Assembly (NCBI RefSeq): GCF_001375655.1 | Contig: NZ_CTEN01000001.1 | Span: forward strand, 186,001 to 250,000 | From: Streptococcus varani | GTDB taxonomy: Bacteria > Bacillota > Bacilli > Lactobacillales > Streptococcaceae | Reading direction: 5' to 3' | Length of the DNA stretch: 64,000 bases | Shown: piece by piece, positions 1 to 8,339 of the stretch | Numbering within the stretch: the first letter of the stretch is position 1 | How the letters are laid out: every line of letters begins with the position of its first letter | Notes under the pieces: generated by a model | Told to the model about the DNA's origin: nothing | Databases searched by the model: none | Seen by the model: only the letters and a program-made list of their open reading frames with translations | Program-made: the position numbers and the translations under genes

Positions 1-146
<146 letters not shown>

Positions 147-182
147 TTACGCTTACATTTTATCAAAAATAGAACACCCTCG

Positions 183-221
183 CCTATCAAGATTTTTAAA
201 CTTTTGAAAAAGTCTGATAGG
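183..221 (-). promoter_or_regulatory. Inverted repeat in the glpK upstream region
   Basis: The arms CCTATCAAGA (183-192) and TCTGATAGG (213-221) pair over nine bases with one bulge. The element lies about 65-100 bases upstream of the glpK start, so it could be an operator or a leader hairpin. No U-run makes it an obvious terminator. The function is inferred from position only. Confidence 0.35.
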
Positions 222-311
222 ATTGGGCTTTAATAATCAATTTTCTTTTTTATAGAGTCTCCTTCAGCGAAGGTCAACTAACTTAGTCCTCACCTTTACC
301 TAGCAAATAGG

Positions 312-1772
312 CTAATAAGTAGGGAAATAAGGAAGACTGGATAGACGATGTTCTCTCAATAAGTCTTTAATCAGGACTGCAATCTCTTCAATATCTCGTA
401 AAGATACAGGTCCTTTCAAATGGTAAATTGGGCAAGAAGCTTGATGGAGAAATCCCAAATCACTTACTATCCCTTGATAGGTTTTGCTCTCATCATAAGC
501 TTCTATTTGAATATAGCGATGATATGCAATGCGATTTTCCAAAAGATTTTTTAAACGTTCTTGAACCAATTCGCCACCCGCCAAATGAAGTCCAATATAA
601 ATGGTTCCTTGGCGTGGTTTCATCAGATAAGACAACAAACTGAGAAAATCATCCTGCATAGCGAACATCAGGTCACAACCTTGTTGATTGGGAAAGAGCT
701 GAGCAGCCAGTTGACGATGAGAGGATTTTATGAAAGGCATGGGATTGTACCAAGAATCGCTAGCGAGTGATCGATGCACCAAGATATCGCCCCTAAAGAA
801 ATATCTTCGGTGGAGTATCTGTCCTAGTGTAGACGTTATCTGGTCAGGCAAATGATTGCCACAAAGCTCAGCTCGTCTCATAGAGCGTATAAGATCGGTC
901 ATTTGATCTGCGACAGGCCCACCAAAACCTAAGACAAAGGCCATGGTATGAGAGGGAAGACAAAGCATGGAAAGAAGAAAAGCAAATAAATTTTCTGCTT
1001 CTGATTCATCCATCTCAAGCGCATACCGACTTAAAAAAGTCATATAAGCTTTTTCTAAGCGTTGGAAAAATACATTTTTGGCATAGGGAGTTAGGGCTTC
1101 GGATAAATCGGAAGTTTCTTTGTTGCTGACACTCCACCTTTTTTGACTAATAAAGGACCATAAAGCAATGTCATTCTTTTGAGCGGTGGATAATGGACTG
1201 TGGCAGAGTCTTTCTACTAATCGTCCTTCCTTTTGCAATTCCTCTTTATTCAGATGGTCTTGTTTGGTTTCAAAAGTCCAACAATTTTGAAACAAGAGCC
1301 AGTAAAAATAACGGATTTGGTGTTCCGGTCCCTTTAATCGACCATTATAAATAGCAATTGAAAATTCTTTTAGGAGATCATTTAAGGCTGATAAATGACG
1401 ATTTAAGGTTGCTTCACTAATCATAAGTTTTTGAGATAAGGATTGGATCGTAAAGGAATGATGGGAAAAAACCTCCTTCAAAATCAGGTATCGGCTTGAG
1501 GATTGGATGAAAAGATTTATTACGGATACCCATTCCAGTCCAGGATCCATCTCAAGCCAGCAAACATCCTCGTCTATTCTTATTTCAGTAACTAGAGATC
1601 CCTTCCTTGCTAATTCGTTAAAAAGTGAAATATACTTTAGCAAGGTTGATCGTGACAGACTTGTTTCTTCCATTAACTGCTTGAGATACATTTGATTAGG
1701 AGAAGCCTTTAAGATCAGTAGGAGGCGATAAACATTGGCTTCAGCTTTTTCAAAAATAGCGGCTAGTTCCAT
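312..1772 (-). CDS. Mga/PRD-like HTH transcriptional regulator
   Basis: This 486-residue protein has two helix-turn-helix segments near the N-terminus: one around residues 28-50 (LKQLMEETSLSRSTLLKYIS) and one around 105-130 (IQSLSQKLMISEATLNRHLS). That is the Mga/AtxA layout, followed by a helical PRD-like middle and a C-terminal part with alternating hydrophobic strands like an EIIB-type domain. Such proteins activate virulence or carbohydrate genes in response to PTS phosphorylation. Its start overlaps the stop of the upstream flavoprotein in a TAATG junction, with a GGGAGG ribosome site inside that gene's last codons, so the two are translationally coupled. The target genes are not known; glpK and the flavoprotein are the nearest candidates. 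Confidence 0.75.
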   Translation of the reverse strand: MELAAIFEKAEANVYRLLLILKASPNQMYLKQLMEETSLSRSTLLKYISLFNELARKGSLVTEIRIDEDVCWLEMDPGLEWVSVINLFIQSSSRYLILKEVFSHHSFTIQSLSQKLMISEATLNRHLSALNDLLKEFSIAIYNGRLKGPEHQIRYFYWLLFQNCWTFETKQDHLNKEELQKEGRLVERLCHSPLSTAQKNDIALWSFISQKRWSVSNKETSDLSEALTPYAKNVFFQRLEKAYMTFLSRYALEMDESEAENLFAFLLSMLCLPSHTMAFVLGFGGPVADQMTDLIRSMRRAELCGNHLPDQITSTLGQILHRRYFFRGDILVHRSLASDSWYNPMPFIKSSHRQLAAQLFPNQQGCDLMFAMQDDFLSLLSYLMKPRQGTIYIGLHLAGGELVQERLKNLLENRIAYHRYIQIEAYDESKTYQGIVSDLGFLHQASCPIYHLKGPVSLRDIEEIAVLIKDLLREHRLSSLPYFPTY

Positions 1773-3088
1773 TATACCTCCCTTGCTGAGGCACTCATCA
1801 AAAGGGCCTTATGAAGATGGTAGAAGGGATTGGTCTGCCCTACTGTCATTAGAAAGTCTTGAAAAGCAATCTCCAAATCTGTCATACCCAATCGGATCGG
1901 CTGCACCAAGCACTGGAGAAGATAAGAGCAATCCATAGCTGATAAGAGTTGAGCTCCAAGGAGTTGACCAGTTTCCCTTGATACAATCAGTTTCATTCTA
2001 AGTTCTTCTCCCCGGTCATGGGTCAAAGAACCCTTGTAGGTGATTACTGCTATCTCTTGGAAGAGCTCCGCCTCATCTGAGGTCATCCCAATGGCTGTCC
2101 GAAACCAGCCATAGTAATAACCCGAAACTAACTTCACAGAAGGCTCTATAGCTATTCGCGGACCATTCAAATTGTAAGCAGCGATTTCTCCTGTCCGAAT
2201 AGCCGTATTGATCAATGGTAGATAGCGAGGATCATTTTCTTGAAGAAAATCTAATTTAATGGTATCTCCAACAGCAAAAACCTGGGGTAACTTTGTTTCT
2301 AGAAAAGCATTCACAGGGATGGTCCCATCATTTGCCAGAATGTGTTGATCTTCCAAAAAATGAGTATTTGGTCTTAAACCAGCACACATGAGCACAACAT
2401 CAACTGAACGTTTTGCTGACTTTGTCAGGATAAGGAAGTGATCATGACACTTTTCAATCTTCTGTACACGATGTGACAGGTAGAGATTAAGGCCTGATTC
2501 TACCATGCTAGTCTCCAAAAGAGCTGCCATATCCGCATCACAGTGTTTAAAATCCAAGTGTTCTCCTGCTTCAAAGAGATGCACATGTTTACCTAGTGAC
2601 TGACATTTTTCGCTTAATCGAAGGCCTAGTTGACCACCGCCAATAAGGGCCACTTCTTTGGCCCTTACAAATAAGGGATTTTCTTCTAAACGAACCATAT
2701 CGTCCTTGCAAAGCAAAACCCCTGGATGGTGCCCTCCTTTGATATAGTGAGATTTTTGAGTGGATCCAGTCGCGACAATAAGACAATCATAGGAAAGTTG
2801 GCTGACCTGAGCTCCCCTCAAGGACAGTCTCTTTTGTGCAGGGTCAATAGACTGAACTTCATGGTTGAGGAAGTAGTCTACCTGTAAAGTTTTAAGCTGC
2901 TCTAGCAAGTCAAAATAAGACGGAACCTCTCCTTCATTTGACTTAAAAAGCCACTCTAACGCCATGGGAACAGCAGCCAGTTGACTGGATTTTTCAATAA
3001 TGGTGATACTTGATTCAGGATAAAGCTGGCGCGATTTTACAGCAGCCGCCAGACCTGAAAGAGAGGCACCGACAATGACAATTTTCAT
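1772..3088 (-). CDS. NADH-oxidase/CoA-disulfide-reductase-like flavoprotein without the redox cysteine
   Basis: The protein has 438 residues from the start MKIVIVGASLSG; an upstream in-frame extension of 42 codons lacks family resemblance. It shows an N-terminal FAD Rossmann motif (GASLSGLAAA), a second NAD-binding motif (VALIGGGQLGLRL, near residue 145), the FAD-contact sequence VFAVGDTIKLDF, and a C-terminal dimerisation domain. This is the layout of the Nox/CoADR family. The conserved SCG active-site cysteine after the first beta-alpha-beta unit is absent: the aligned stretch reads QLAAVPMALEW. The N-terminal histidine of Nox enzymes is also missing. It is therefore unlikely to be a normal water-forming oxidase. 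It is coupled to the following Mga-like regulator. Confidence 0.75.
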   Translation of the reverse strand: MKIVIVGASLSGLAAAVKSRQLYPESSITIIEKSSQLAAVPMALEWLFKSNEGEVPSYFDLLEQLKTLQVDYFLNHEVQSIDPAQKRLSLRGAQVSQLSYDCLIVATGSTQKSHYIKGGHHPGVLLCKDDMVRLEENPLFVRAKEVALIGGGQLGLRLSEKCQSLGKHVHLFEAGEHLDFKHCDADMAALLETSMVESGLNLYLSHRVQKIEKCHDHFLILTKSAKRSVDVVLMCAGLRPNTHFLEDQHILANDGTIPVNAFLETKLPQVFAVGDTIKLDFLQENDPRYLPLINTAIRTGEIAAYNLNGPRIAIEPSVKLVSGYYYGWFRTAIGMTSDEAELFQEIAVITYKGSLTHDRGEELRMKLIVSRETGQLLGAQLLSAMDCSYLLQCLVQPIRLGMTDLEIAFQDFLMTVGQTNPFYHLHKALLMSASAREV

Positions 3089-3166
3089 ACGTTTTCTTAC
3101 CTTTAATAAAGAACAAATAGACCTATTTCTCTTAAGTATATCGAAATTTGTTAGCGATTTCAAGCT

Positions 3167-3195
3167 CTTTTGATGGCACAAAACACCATCAAGAG
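3167..3195 (-). promoter_or_regulatory. Inverted repeat upstream of the flavoprotein-regulator unit
   Basis: CTTTTGATGG (3167-3176) and CCATCAAGAG (3186-3195) form ten-base arms with one mismatch around a nine-base spacer. It lies about 80-105 bases upstream of the start at 3088, a position expected for an operator. The neighbouring Mga-like protein is the obvious candidate binder, but that is inference. The rest of the 3089-3347 interval shows no convincing gene. Confidence 0.4.
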
Positions 3196-3347
3196 TATTG
3201 AAGGTTTGCTTCAAGTCTATTCAAGAGTTAGACAGACATACCCTTAACCCTATTTGTCTCTCTCTTCTAGATTTCTTAACTTGGGGTAGCGACATTAATA
3301 CCAATCAGTCACATAGATTTTGGAATGCGGGCAAAAGGGATGACAAA

Positions 3348-3392
3348 GGAAAAAGAAAAGGATCTAGTTCTATAAAATAGAGAGCTAAATCC
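3348..3392 (-). terminator. Rho-independent terminator after the GT-C-like membrane gene
   Basis: On the minus strand GGATTTAG pairs with CTAGATCC (one G-U pair) around an inner TCTA/TAGA hairpin. A TTTTCTTTTTC tract follows. It lies about 60-100 bases past the stop at 3455. Confidence 0.65.
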
Positions 3393-3454
3393 TTGGCTTA
3401 ATGTAGATTGTTTCACTTTCAGGCTTTGCCTGCAAAAGTCATAAATCATGTAAA

Positions 3455-5038
3455 TTATTTTTTTTGATAGACAGTAAAATCAGAGTTCCCCAAATCCAGG
3501 GTTGTGTAATTTCTTTCAAGGTTATTCTTAATAGCATCCAGAAGAGCTATTTTTTGATTGACCACAACAAATTGAGCCTGATTTTTATTTAAATCAAAAG
3601 TAATTTGAGATTGATTATCCTCTGTATCAAGATAAGGCTGAGCTGTCAGAATGCTCGCAGCTGACATGCGACCGCTTCGCAAATAAATCTGGGCACTATT
3701 ATCCCAAGCATAAATCTTGGCATCCGTCTCAGAATTTCCCTTGATATAGTTTGCAATTTCTACCCGCTCTTGGTTGAGACGCCCCTCTTGGACATATGTT
3801 AAAACCGGATGAAGAGGAATATAGAGGCAAATCAAGAGTGGCAGGAAGAAAGAGCTTTTTAAATAATTAAACTCAACTCTAACTGTCTCTGCTTCAAAAT
3901 CAATTTCTTCCATTTCAGTTTCGTCTACTTTTTTAGAAGACCTTGACTTCCAAGGCAAAACAGCCATGATAAAACCATATGGCAGTAAAATAATCAACTG
4001 ACTTGCATCAAAGTTTGGATTGCCGATAATAAAGACCAATTCGGCCAAAAAAGCTAAAATGAGGGTCGATTTGATATAACTATGCTGGCCATCCTTGAAT
4101 GAAAACAAGGTCATAAAGAAGTTTTTCAAAAAACCCGAAGCTAGCAAGGCTGCAACAACAATAGCCACGGTCCACAAAATTGTCCCATGGGCAAACTCTA
4201 GATGGATGTTATAAAAGAATGTTTGTTGGATGGCCGTCCCCAAAATTTGCTCAACAAAAGCATAATAGCCAACCGAATAAATGACCATCAAAAATCCAAA
4301 AAGGGTTGCTAAAGACTGGTAAATTCCACGTGCACAATGTTTGCGACGGGCATTGAAAAAGAGAAGGACGAGAGTCGCAATGATCCACAAGAGAACGCTC
4401 TTTGGGTAGATCATAAAGACTAGAGCGGCATCAATCCCATAAAAGATAAACATCTCATCTCGAACGCCATTTTCAAAGTAACGTACCAAGAACCAGATAC
4501 TGGTCAGCAGGAAAGGAAGTACAAAAATACTAGCATAGACTCCGCCAAAGCCAGCTGCCAAAATAAAGAGATAAAACCAGACGGATAACTGATCTGCAAT
4601 CTGGCGACTCTGGCTAAAGTAGGTCATAATTTTATGGAAATAAATTCCAGCGACGAAAAGGGCAATAAACTGGAAAACTGCAAGTCCAATAGTTGTTTTT
4701 AAGAGCCCCGTCACAAGGGTTAGCAAGTAAAACAAGACCCCGTTCGTTCCAAAAAAATCACCGTAGGGACTTTGACCCGCTGCCATAGCAAAGCCAGCAT
4801 AAAAGTTCTGTGATTGTAGATTACTTGCCAAACCACCAAAAAAAGGATTGGCTACACTGAGCAAACTAAGAATGGCACTCCATAAAAAAGCCGGCAAGAT
4901 GCGAGCGGAGGGGAGATTTTCTCTAAATTCTTCATTCAACTGTATTGAACTTGTTTTTTGTTGACGACGTCTTCCACCTTTACGATGTCTGCGGGAATAC
5001 TGCTCCAATTCGCCATTTCGTTCTTCTAATTCTGTCAT
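3455..5038 (-). CDS. Polytopic membrane protein resembling GT-C (PMT/ArnT-type) glycosyltransferases
   Basis: The protein has 527 residues: a very basic cytoplasmic N-terminus (RRHRKGGRRRQQ), about ten hydrophobic helices and a soluble, probably extracellular C-terminal domain of about 130 residues. The first loop reads YAGFAMAAGQSPYGDFFGTN and then GVLFYLL, which recalls the 'G-x-x-P-Y-x-D-F-F ... G-P-L-F-Y' pattern of PMT_2-type enzymes that move sugars from lipid carriers. The acidic pair normally found in the first outer loop of GT39 enzymes is not obvious, so activity is uncertain. It is a single gene between terminators. Substrate and partner are unknown; a wall-polymer role would be a guess. 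Confidence 0.6.
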   Translation of the reverse strand: MTELEERNGELEQYSRRHRKGGRRRQQKTSSIQLNEEFRENLPSARILPAFLWSAILSLLSVANPFFGGLASNLQSQNFYAGFAMAAGQSPYGDFFGTNGVLFYLLTLVTGLLKTTIGLAVFQFIALFVAGIYFHKIMTYFSQSRQIADQLSVWFYLFILAAGFGGVYASIFVLPFLLTSIWFLVRYFENGVRDEMFIFYGIDAALVFMIYPKSVLLWIIATLVLLFFNARRKHCARGIYQSLATLFGFLMVIYSVGYYAFVEQILGTAIQQTFFYNIHLEFAHGTILWTVAIVVAALLASGFLKNFFMTLFSFKDGQHSYIKSTLILAFLAELVFIIGNPNFDASQLIILLPYGFIMAVLPWKSRSSKKVDETEMEEIDFEAETVRVEFNYLKSSFFLPLLICLYIPLHPVLTYVQEGRLNQERVEIANYIKGNSETDAKIYAWDNSAQIYLRSGRMSAASILTAQPYLDTEDNQSQITFDLNKNQAQFVVVNQKIALLDAIKNNLERNYTTLDLGNSDFTVYQKK

Positions 5039-5220
5039 ATCTGACTCCTTGATCTAATCCTACCCATTATATCAAAAAGTCATCTATCTGTCATTTGCAA
5101 TTTTGCTTAACAAGAATTTGAGCAAATTTTTCTAGCTGACGGAAATAGTGCAGTCTTTGCTTTCCATATTTCTTCAAAAAATGATAATCGTTTTCTGTCA
5201 TACTAATTTATTCGCAGAAA

Positions 5221-5250
5221 AAGCAAAAAAGAGCCCTAGGGCTCTTTGAA
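5221..5250 (-). terminator. Terminator of the ireB-ruvX-DUF1292 operon
   Basis: Positions 5228-5247 form a perfect 20-base palindrome (AAAGAGCCC and GGGCTCTTT around TA). A T-run follows on the minus strand, just past the stop at 5259. Confidence 0.9.
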
Positions 5251-5258
5251 AAAATACT

Positions 5259-5576
5259 TTATTCTGCTTCTTCCATAAATGAATTGAAAACTTCTTCAAT
5301 CATATCCCACTCAGCAGTTGCATCTTCTGGGATTGGCTCCAGATCGCCTTCTGTACCATTTTCGTTCTCAGTATAAGAATATGCTTGGATTTCAACTTCA
5401 CCGTTCTCATCTTCTTCTGCACTTGCAGGAATCAAAAGAACATAGTTTTTTCCAAACTCCTCTTGTCCATCAATGGTTAAAAGAATCTCAAACAGAGTTT
5501 CAGCTCCTTGGTCATCAACCAAGGTAATAAATTCGCGGTCATCATGGTTATGATCGTGATCATGAGTGTGTGCCAT
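5259..5576 (-). CDS. DUF1292 family protein (YrzB-like)
   Basis: This small, strongly acidic protein has 105 residues and a histidine/aspartate-rich start ([11 protein letters not shown]). It is followed by the beta-rich core [21 protein letters not shown] that marks DUF1292. The family is conserved in Firmicutes and has no assigned biochemical role. The His/Asp-rich start could bind metal, but this is untested. It is the last gene of the ireB-ruvX-DUF1292 operon, 10 bases after ruvX and right before a strong terminator. The order is the usual one in streptococci, which makes the identification firm even though the function is unknown. Confidence 0.9.
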   Translation of the reverse strand: MAHTHDHDHNHDDREFITLVDDQGAETLFEILLTIDGQEEFGKNYVLLIPASAEEDENGEVEIQAYSYTENENGTEGDLEPIPEDATAEWDMIEEVFNSFMEEAE

Positions 5577-5586
5577 CAGTTTCTCC

Positions 5587-6006
5587 TTAAAATGTTCTAT
5601 CTAAATAGTTTTGTAAAATCAGCTGGGCTGCTAATTTATCAATCACTTTTTTACGCTTCCCTCGGCTAATATCGGCCTGTTCTATCAGCATACGCTCCGC
5701 AGCAACTGTTGTCAGTCGCTCATCCTGATAATCAACAGGTAAGCCAAACAAGTCAATCAGTTGTTGACCGTAAGCTTGACTAGCTTCTACACGAGGACCA
5801 CTGGTGTTGTTCATATTTTTAGGCAAGCCCACTACAAAACGGTCTACCTTATAGTGATCCACCAACTCTTTAAGGCGTTCAAAGCCAAATTCCCCTTTAG
5901 CCTCATCAATTGGAATGATTTCCAAACCTTGTGCTGTAAAGCCAAGCGGGTCCGAAATAGCTATGCCTACTGTCTTAGAGCCAACATCCAATCCCATAAT
6001 TCTCAT
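5587..6006 (-). CDS. ruvX: RuvX/YqgF-type RNase H-fold nuclease
   Basis: The protein has 139 residues, full length for the YqgF family. The catalytic aspartate lies in the opening strand ([20 protein letters not shown]), followed by VVGLPKNMN and [12 protein letters not shown], which carry the remaining acidic residues. Members resolve Holliday junctions or process the 5' end of pre-16S rRNA, in the cytosol. The start overlaps the ireB stop in a TAATG junction, so translation is coupled. Synteny with ireB and DUF1292 supports the call. Confidence 0.93.
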   Translation of the reverse strand: MRIMGLDVGSKTVGIAISDPLGFTAQGLEIIPIDEAKGEFGFERLKELVDHYKVDRFVVGLPKNMNNTSGPRVEASQAYGQQLIDLFGLPVDYQDERLTTVAAERMLIEQADISRGKRKKVIDKLAAQLILQNYLDRTF

Positions 6007-6272
6007 TAGAGTTTGATTCCATTCTCTTTTAGGTAGAAACGGACTAGCTCCTCGACGATCTCATCGCGCTCATATTTCCGAATCTGGTTCCGTGCATCGT
6101 TATAGCGAGGAATATAAGCAGGATCACCACTCAATACATAACCCACGATTTGGTTGATCGGATTGTAACCTTTCTCATCTAATGAACGATAAACATTTGT
6201 CAATGTCTCATTAATTTCTTGCTTGTTGGTATCGTCTAGACGAAAACGAACTGTTTCTTCTGTGAATCCCAT
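6006..6272 (-). CDS. ireB: IreB family regulatory phosphoprotein (DUF965/YrzL)
   Basis: The protein has 88 residues and begins [10 protein letters not shown]. In enterococcal IreB, threonines at positions 4 and 7 are targets of the Ser/Thr kinase IreK; both threonines are present here. The rest ([20 protein letters not shown], then [14 protein letters not shown]) matches the family. IreB is a small dimer that tunes cell-wall stress and cephalosporin responses under PASTA-kinase control. It heads the ireB-ruvX-DUF1292 operon and is preceded by a textbook promoter. The identity is secure; the phosphorylation role is inferred from enterococci. Confidence 0.93.
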   Translation of the reverse strand: MGFTEETVRFRLDDTNKQEINETLTNVYRSLDEKGYNPINQIVGYVLSGDPAYIPRYNDARNQIRKYERDEIVEELVRFYLKENGIKL

Positions 6273-6295
6273 ACTTACACCTTCCTTCTATTTCT

Positions 6296-6334
6296 TATTC
6301 GTATCATTATAACACAAAACGCTTTCAGTATCAA
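6296..6334 (-). promoter_or_regulatory. Promoter of the ireB operon, with an exact cin-box sequence at its start point
   Basis: On the minus strand TTGATA (6329-6334), a 17-base spacer and TATAAT (6306-6311) form a near-consensus vegetative promoter. Two bases further downstream lies TACGAATA (6296-6303), identical to the pneumococcal ComX/SigX cin-box, 23 bases before the start codon. The vegetative promoter is convincing; competence control is only a possibility. Confidence 0.8.
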
Positions 6335-6599
6335 TGAAATCAAACTCTATATCATAATATATGAAGGAAATTTTCCCTATAATTTTTTGCCTGGGCCTAT
6401 GTAGAAAACTTACCAGCAACTCCTAATTAAGAAGGGGTTCTTTGAGATTTCCATCCCCTTGGAAAAATGGTCGCAAAAAGAACTATCCAATACATTTACA
6501 CTATATTTCTGATGTAAAAAATTAGTCAGAAGGTAGATACCCCAGTAATTCCATTCAAAACTAAAGAAGCAGGTTGATTTGGCAGGAACAACTGCTCTT
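6335..6599. other. Intergenic stretch without a recognisable gene
   Basis: Between the ireB promoter and the pcp terminator I see no supported gene. The one open frame (6410-6652, minus) has no ribosome site and runs through the terminator hairpin. Its sequence has a faint transposase-like flavour, but I cannot assign it. Confidence 0.4.
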
Positions 6600-6654
6600 A
6601 GGAACAAAGAAAAAAGATTGAAGAATGTGTCCAAAGTGGAGTTCTTCTTCAATC
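6600..6654 (-). terminator. Terminator of the DUF969-DUF979-pcp operon
   Basis: GATTGAAGAA (6616-6625) and TTCTTCAATC (6645-6654) form a perfect ten-base stem. TTTTTTCTTTG follows on the minus strand. It sits about 25 bases after the pcp stop. Confidence 0.85.
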
Positions 6655-6677
6655 AGAGATTTCTTTAAGTTAATTTT

Positions 6678-7325
6678 TTAATGGGTTTCTCCACCAATCA
6701 TTTTGATATCTTCCTTATCCTGGTATGCAATAATAGCTGTGATAGCTGCTGCAATTCCACGACTAATATCTTGGAGACTCATAGCCGCCATATTTGGTTT
6801 ATCAACCACTTGTTCCATCATAAATGGGATGTGCATAAAGCCCGCTTTGACACTAGGAAATTTTTTATCCACCAAATAAAGAACTTGATACATTAGATGG
6901 TTGCATACGAAGGTACCCGCTGAATTAGAAACCGAAGCTGGAAGACCCGCTTTGTGTATAGCTTCAACCATAGCTTTTATTGGGAGGCTAGTAAAATAGG
7001 CAGATGGGCCATCTTTACGAATGGGAACATCAATAGGTTGATTTCCTTCGTTATCAGGAATTCGGGCATCATCTTCATTGATGGCCACACGCTCTGGTGT
7101 TAAACCTGTGCGTCCACCTGCTTGACCAATACATAAGACAACATCCGGCTGAAAGTCTATCATTGCTTCTTCTAAAACTTTTGCTGATTTATGGAAAACA
7201 GTTGGGATTTCTACCCACTTCACCTCAGCTCCATCAATCGTTTCTGGCAATAATTTTACTGATTCTAGGGCAGGATTGATTTTTTCTCCTCCGAAGGGAT
7301 CAAATCCAGTTACTAAAATTTTCAT
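6678..7325 (-). CDS. pcp: Pyrrolidone-carboxylate peptidase (pyroglutamyl peptidase I)
   Basis: The protein has 215 residues, the normal length of family C15. It removes N-terminal pyroglutamate from peptides in the cytosol. The start [19 protein letters not shown] is diagnostic. The catalytic glutamate region reads [19 protein letters not shown], the nucleophile cysteine lies in [15 protein letters not shown], and the histidine in [10 protein letters not shown]. It is the last gene of a unit with DUF969 and DUF979 membrane proteins, 87 bases downstream of the latter. This suggests a shared role in pyroglutamate handling. Confidence 0.95.
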   Translation of the reverse strand: MKILVTGFDPFGGEKINPALESVKLLPETIDGAEVKWVEIPTVFHKSAKVLEEAMIDFQPDVVLCIGQAGGRTGLTPERVAINEDDARIPDNEGNQPIDVPIRKDGPSAYFTSLPIKAMVEAIHKAGLPASVSNSAGTFVCNHLMYQVLYLVDKKFPSVKAGFMHIPFMMEQVVDKPNMAAMSLQDISRGIAAAITAIIAYQDKEDIKMIGGETH

Positions 7326-7412
7326 CTTTCCTTCCTTTCTTTTAGTTCAAGCGCTAAGCTACTTCTTAAGAATTTTGCTTTAAGGCTTAAGCTCATGATT
7401 TTAAAATAAGAC

Positions 7413-8339
7413 TTAGTTAAAGGCCACAAAATACATGAGAGCGATATGGATGACAATCATAACAAGAGCGACGGGTGCTTGAATTTTAATGACACTATTT
7501 GGATTTTTCATATCCATGAGGGCGACTGGCACCGTATTGAAATTCGCTGCCATCGGAGTCATTAGTGTTCCACAATATCCCGCAGTCATAGCCAAAGCTC
7601 CAGCTACAATCGGATTGGCACCAAGGGCAAAAACGAATGGCACACCAATACCGGCTGTAATGACCGTAAAGGCTGCGAAGGTATTCCCCATAATCATGGT
7701 AAAGAGAACCATTCCAAGGACATAAGCAAGAACTCCAAAGAAGCGGCTTTGTTCTGGTACTAGACCACCAATCATTCCAGCAATAACATCTCCAACTCCA
7801 GCTGCGGTGAAAATAGCACCTACAGCCCCAAGGAGTTGAGGTAAGATACCGCTGGTGGAAATTTGTTGGATGGTTCTACTGTTTTCAGACAAAAGAGCCT
7901 GTGGTTTTTGGCGCGTAATCATCAATACGGCAATCGTTGCTAAAATGGCTGCAATCGCAATTGCCACACGGCCGAAATCTGGGATTAATTGTGCGATAGC
8001 AAGCGTTAGGATAGCCATTGACATAACCGGAAGGAAAATGAGATTTCCGATTTTTTGTGACCGTTTTTCAGCTAATTCATCATCAATGGGAGGAATTTGG
8101 CCAATTTTAACTTGTTTAACCAAGGTTAAAGCCGCCAACAAGAGGACGATGACCCCAATCACTTTGCTAGGTAGATAGCTTCCCCCGACGAAAGCTACTC
8201 CTAGAAGTCCCCAAAAAGCGGTTGTTCCTAAACGTGCTGGGTTGGTTGTATCCTTAAAAACTCTATATGCTGTATGTAGAAATTGGAATCCGATGATGAC
8301 ATAGGCAATTTCAAGTAAAGTATTTCCAAGCTCTGCCAT
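7413..8339 (-). CDS. DUF979 family membrane protein (putative 5-oxoproline transport partner)
   Basis: The protein has 308 residues and about nine transmembrane helices. It contains glycine-rich helix breaks (GVGDVIAGMIGGLVPEQSRF and AMTAGYCGTLMTPMAANFN) characteristic of DUF979. The family nearly always pairs with DUF969, as here, where the start codon overlaps the DUF969 stop in TAATG. The pair has been proposed as a transporter because it clusters with pyroglutamate genes; I recall this association but cannot check it. The downstream pcp gene agrees with it. The substrate remains inference. Confidence 0.85.
   Translation of the reverse strand: MAELGNTLLEIAYVIIGFQFLHTAYRVFKDTTNPARLGTTAFWGLLGVAFVGGSYLPSKVIGVIVLLLAALTLVKQVKIGQIPPIDDELAEKRSQKIGNLIFLPVMSMAILTLAIAQLIPDFGRVAIAIAAILATIAVLMITRQKPQALLSENSRTIQQISTSGILPQLLGAVGAIFTAAGVGDVIAGMIGGLVPEQSRFFGVLAYVLGMVLFTMIMGNTFAAFTVITAGIGVPFVFALGANPIVAGALAMTAGYCGTLMTPMAANFNTVPVALMDMKNPNSVIKIQAPVALVMIVIHIALMYFVAFN

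Noticed and set aside
3089..3214. N-terminal extension of the flavoprotein by 42 codons
   Set aside because: The added residues do not resemble the family, and the FAD motif must lie at the very start, as it does from MKIVIVG.
6410..6652. Eighty-codon open frame between ireB and pcp
   Set aside because: It has no ribosome site, runs through the pcp terminator hairpin, and shows no convincing family pattern.
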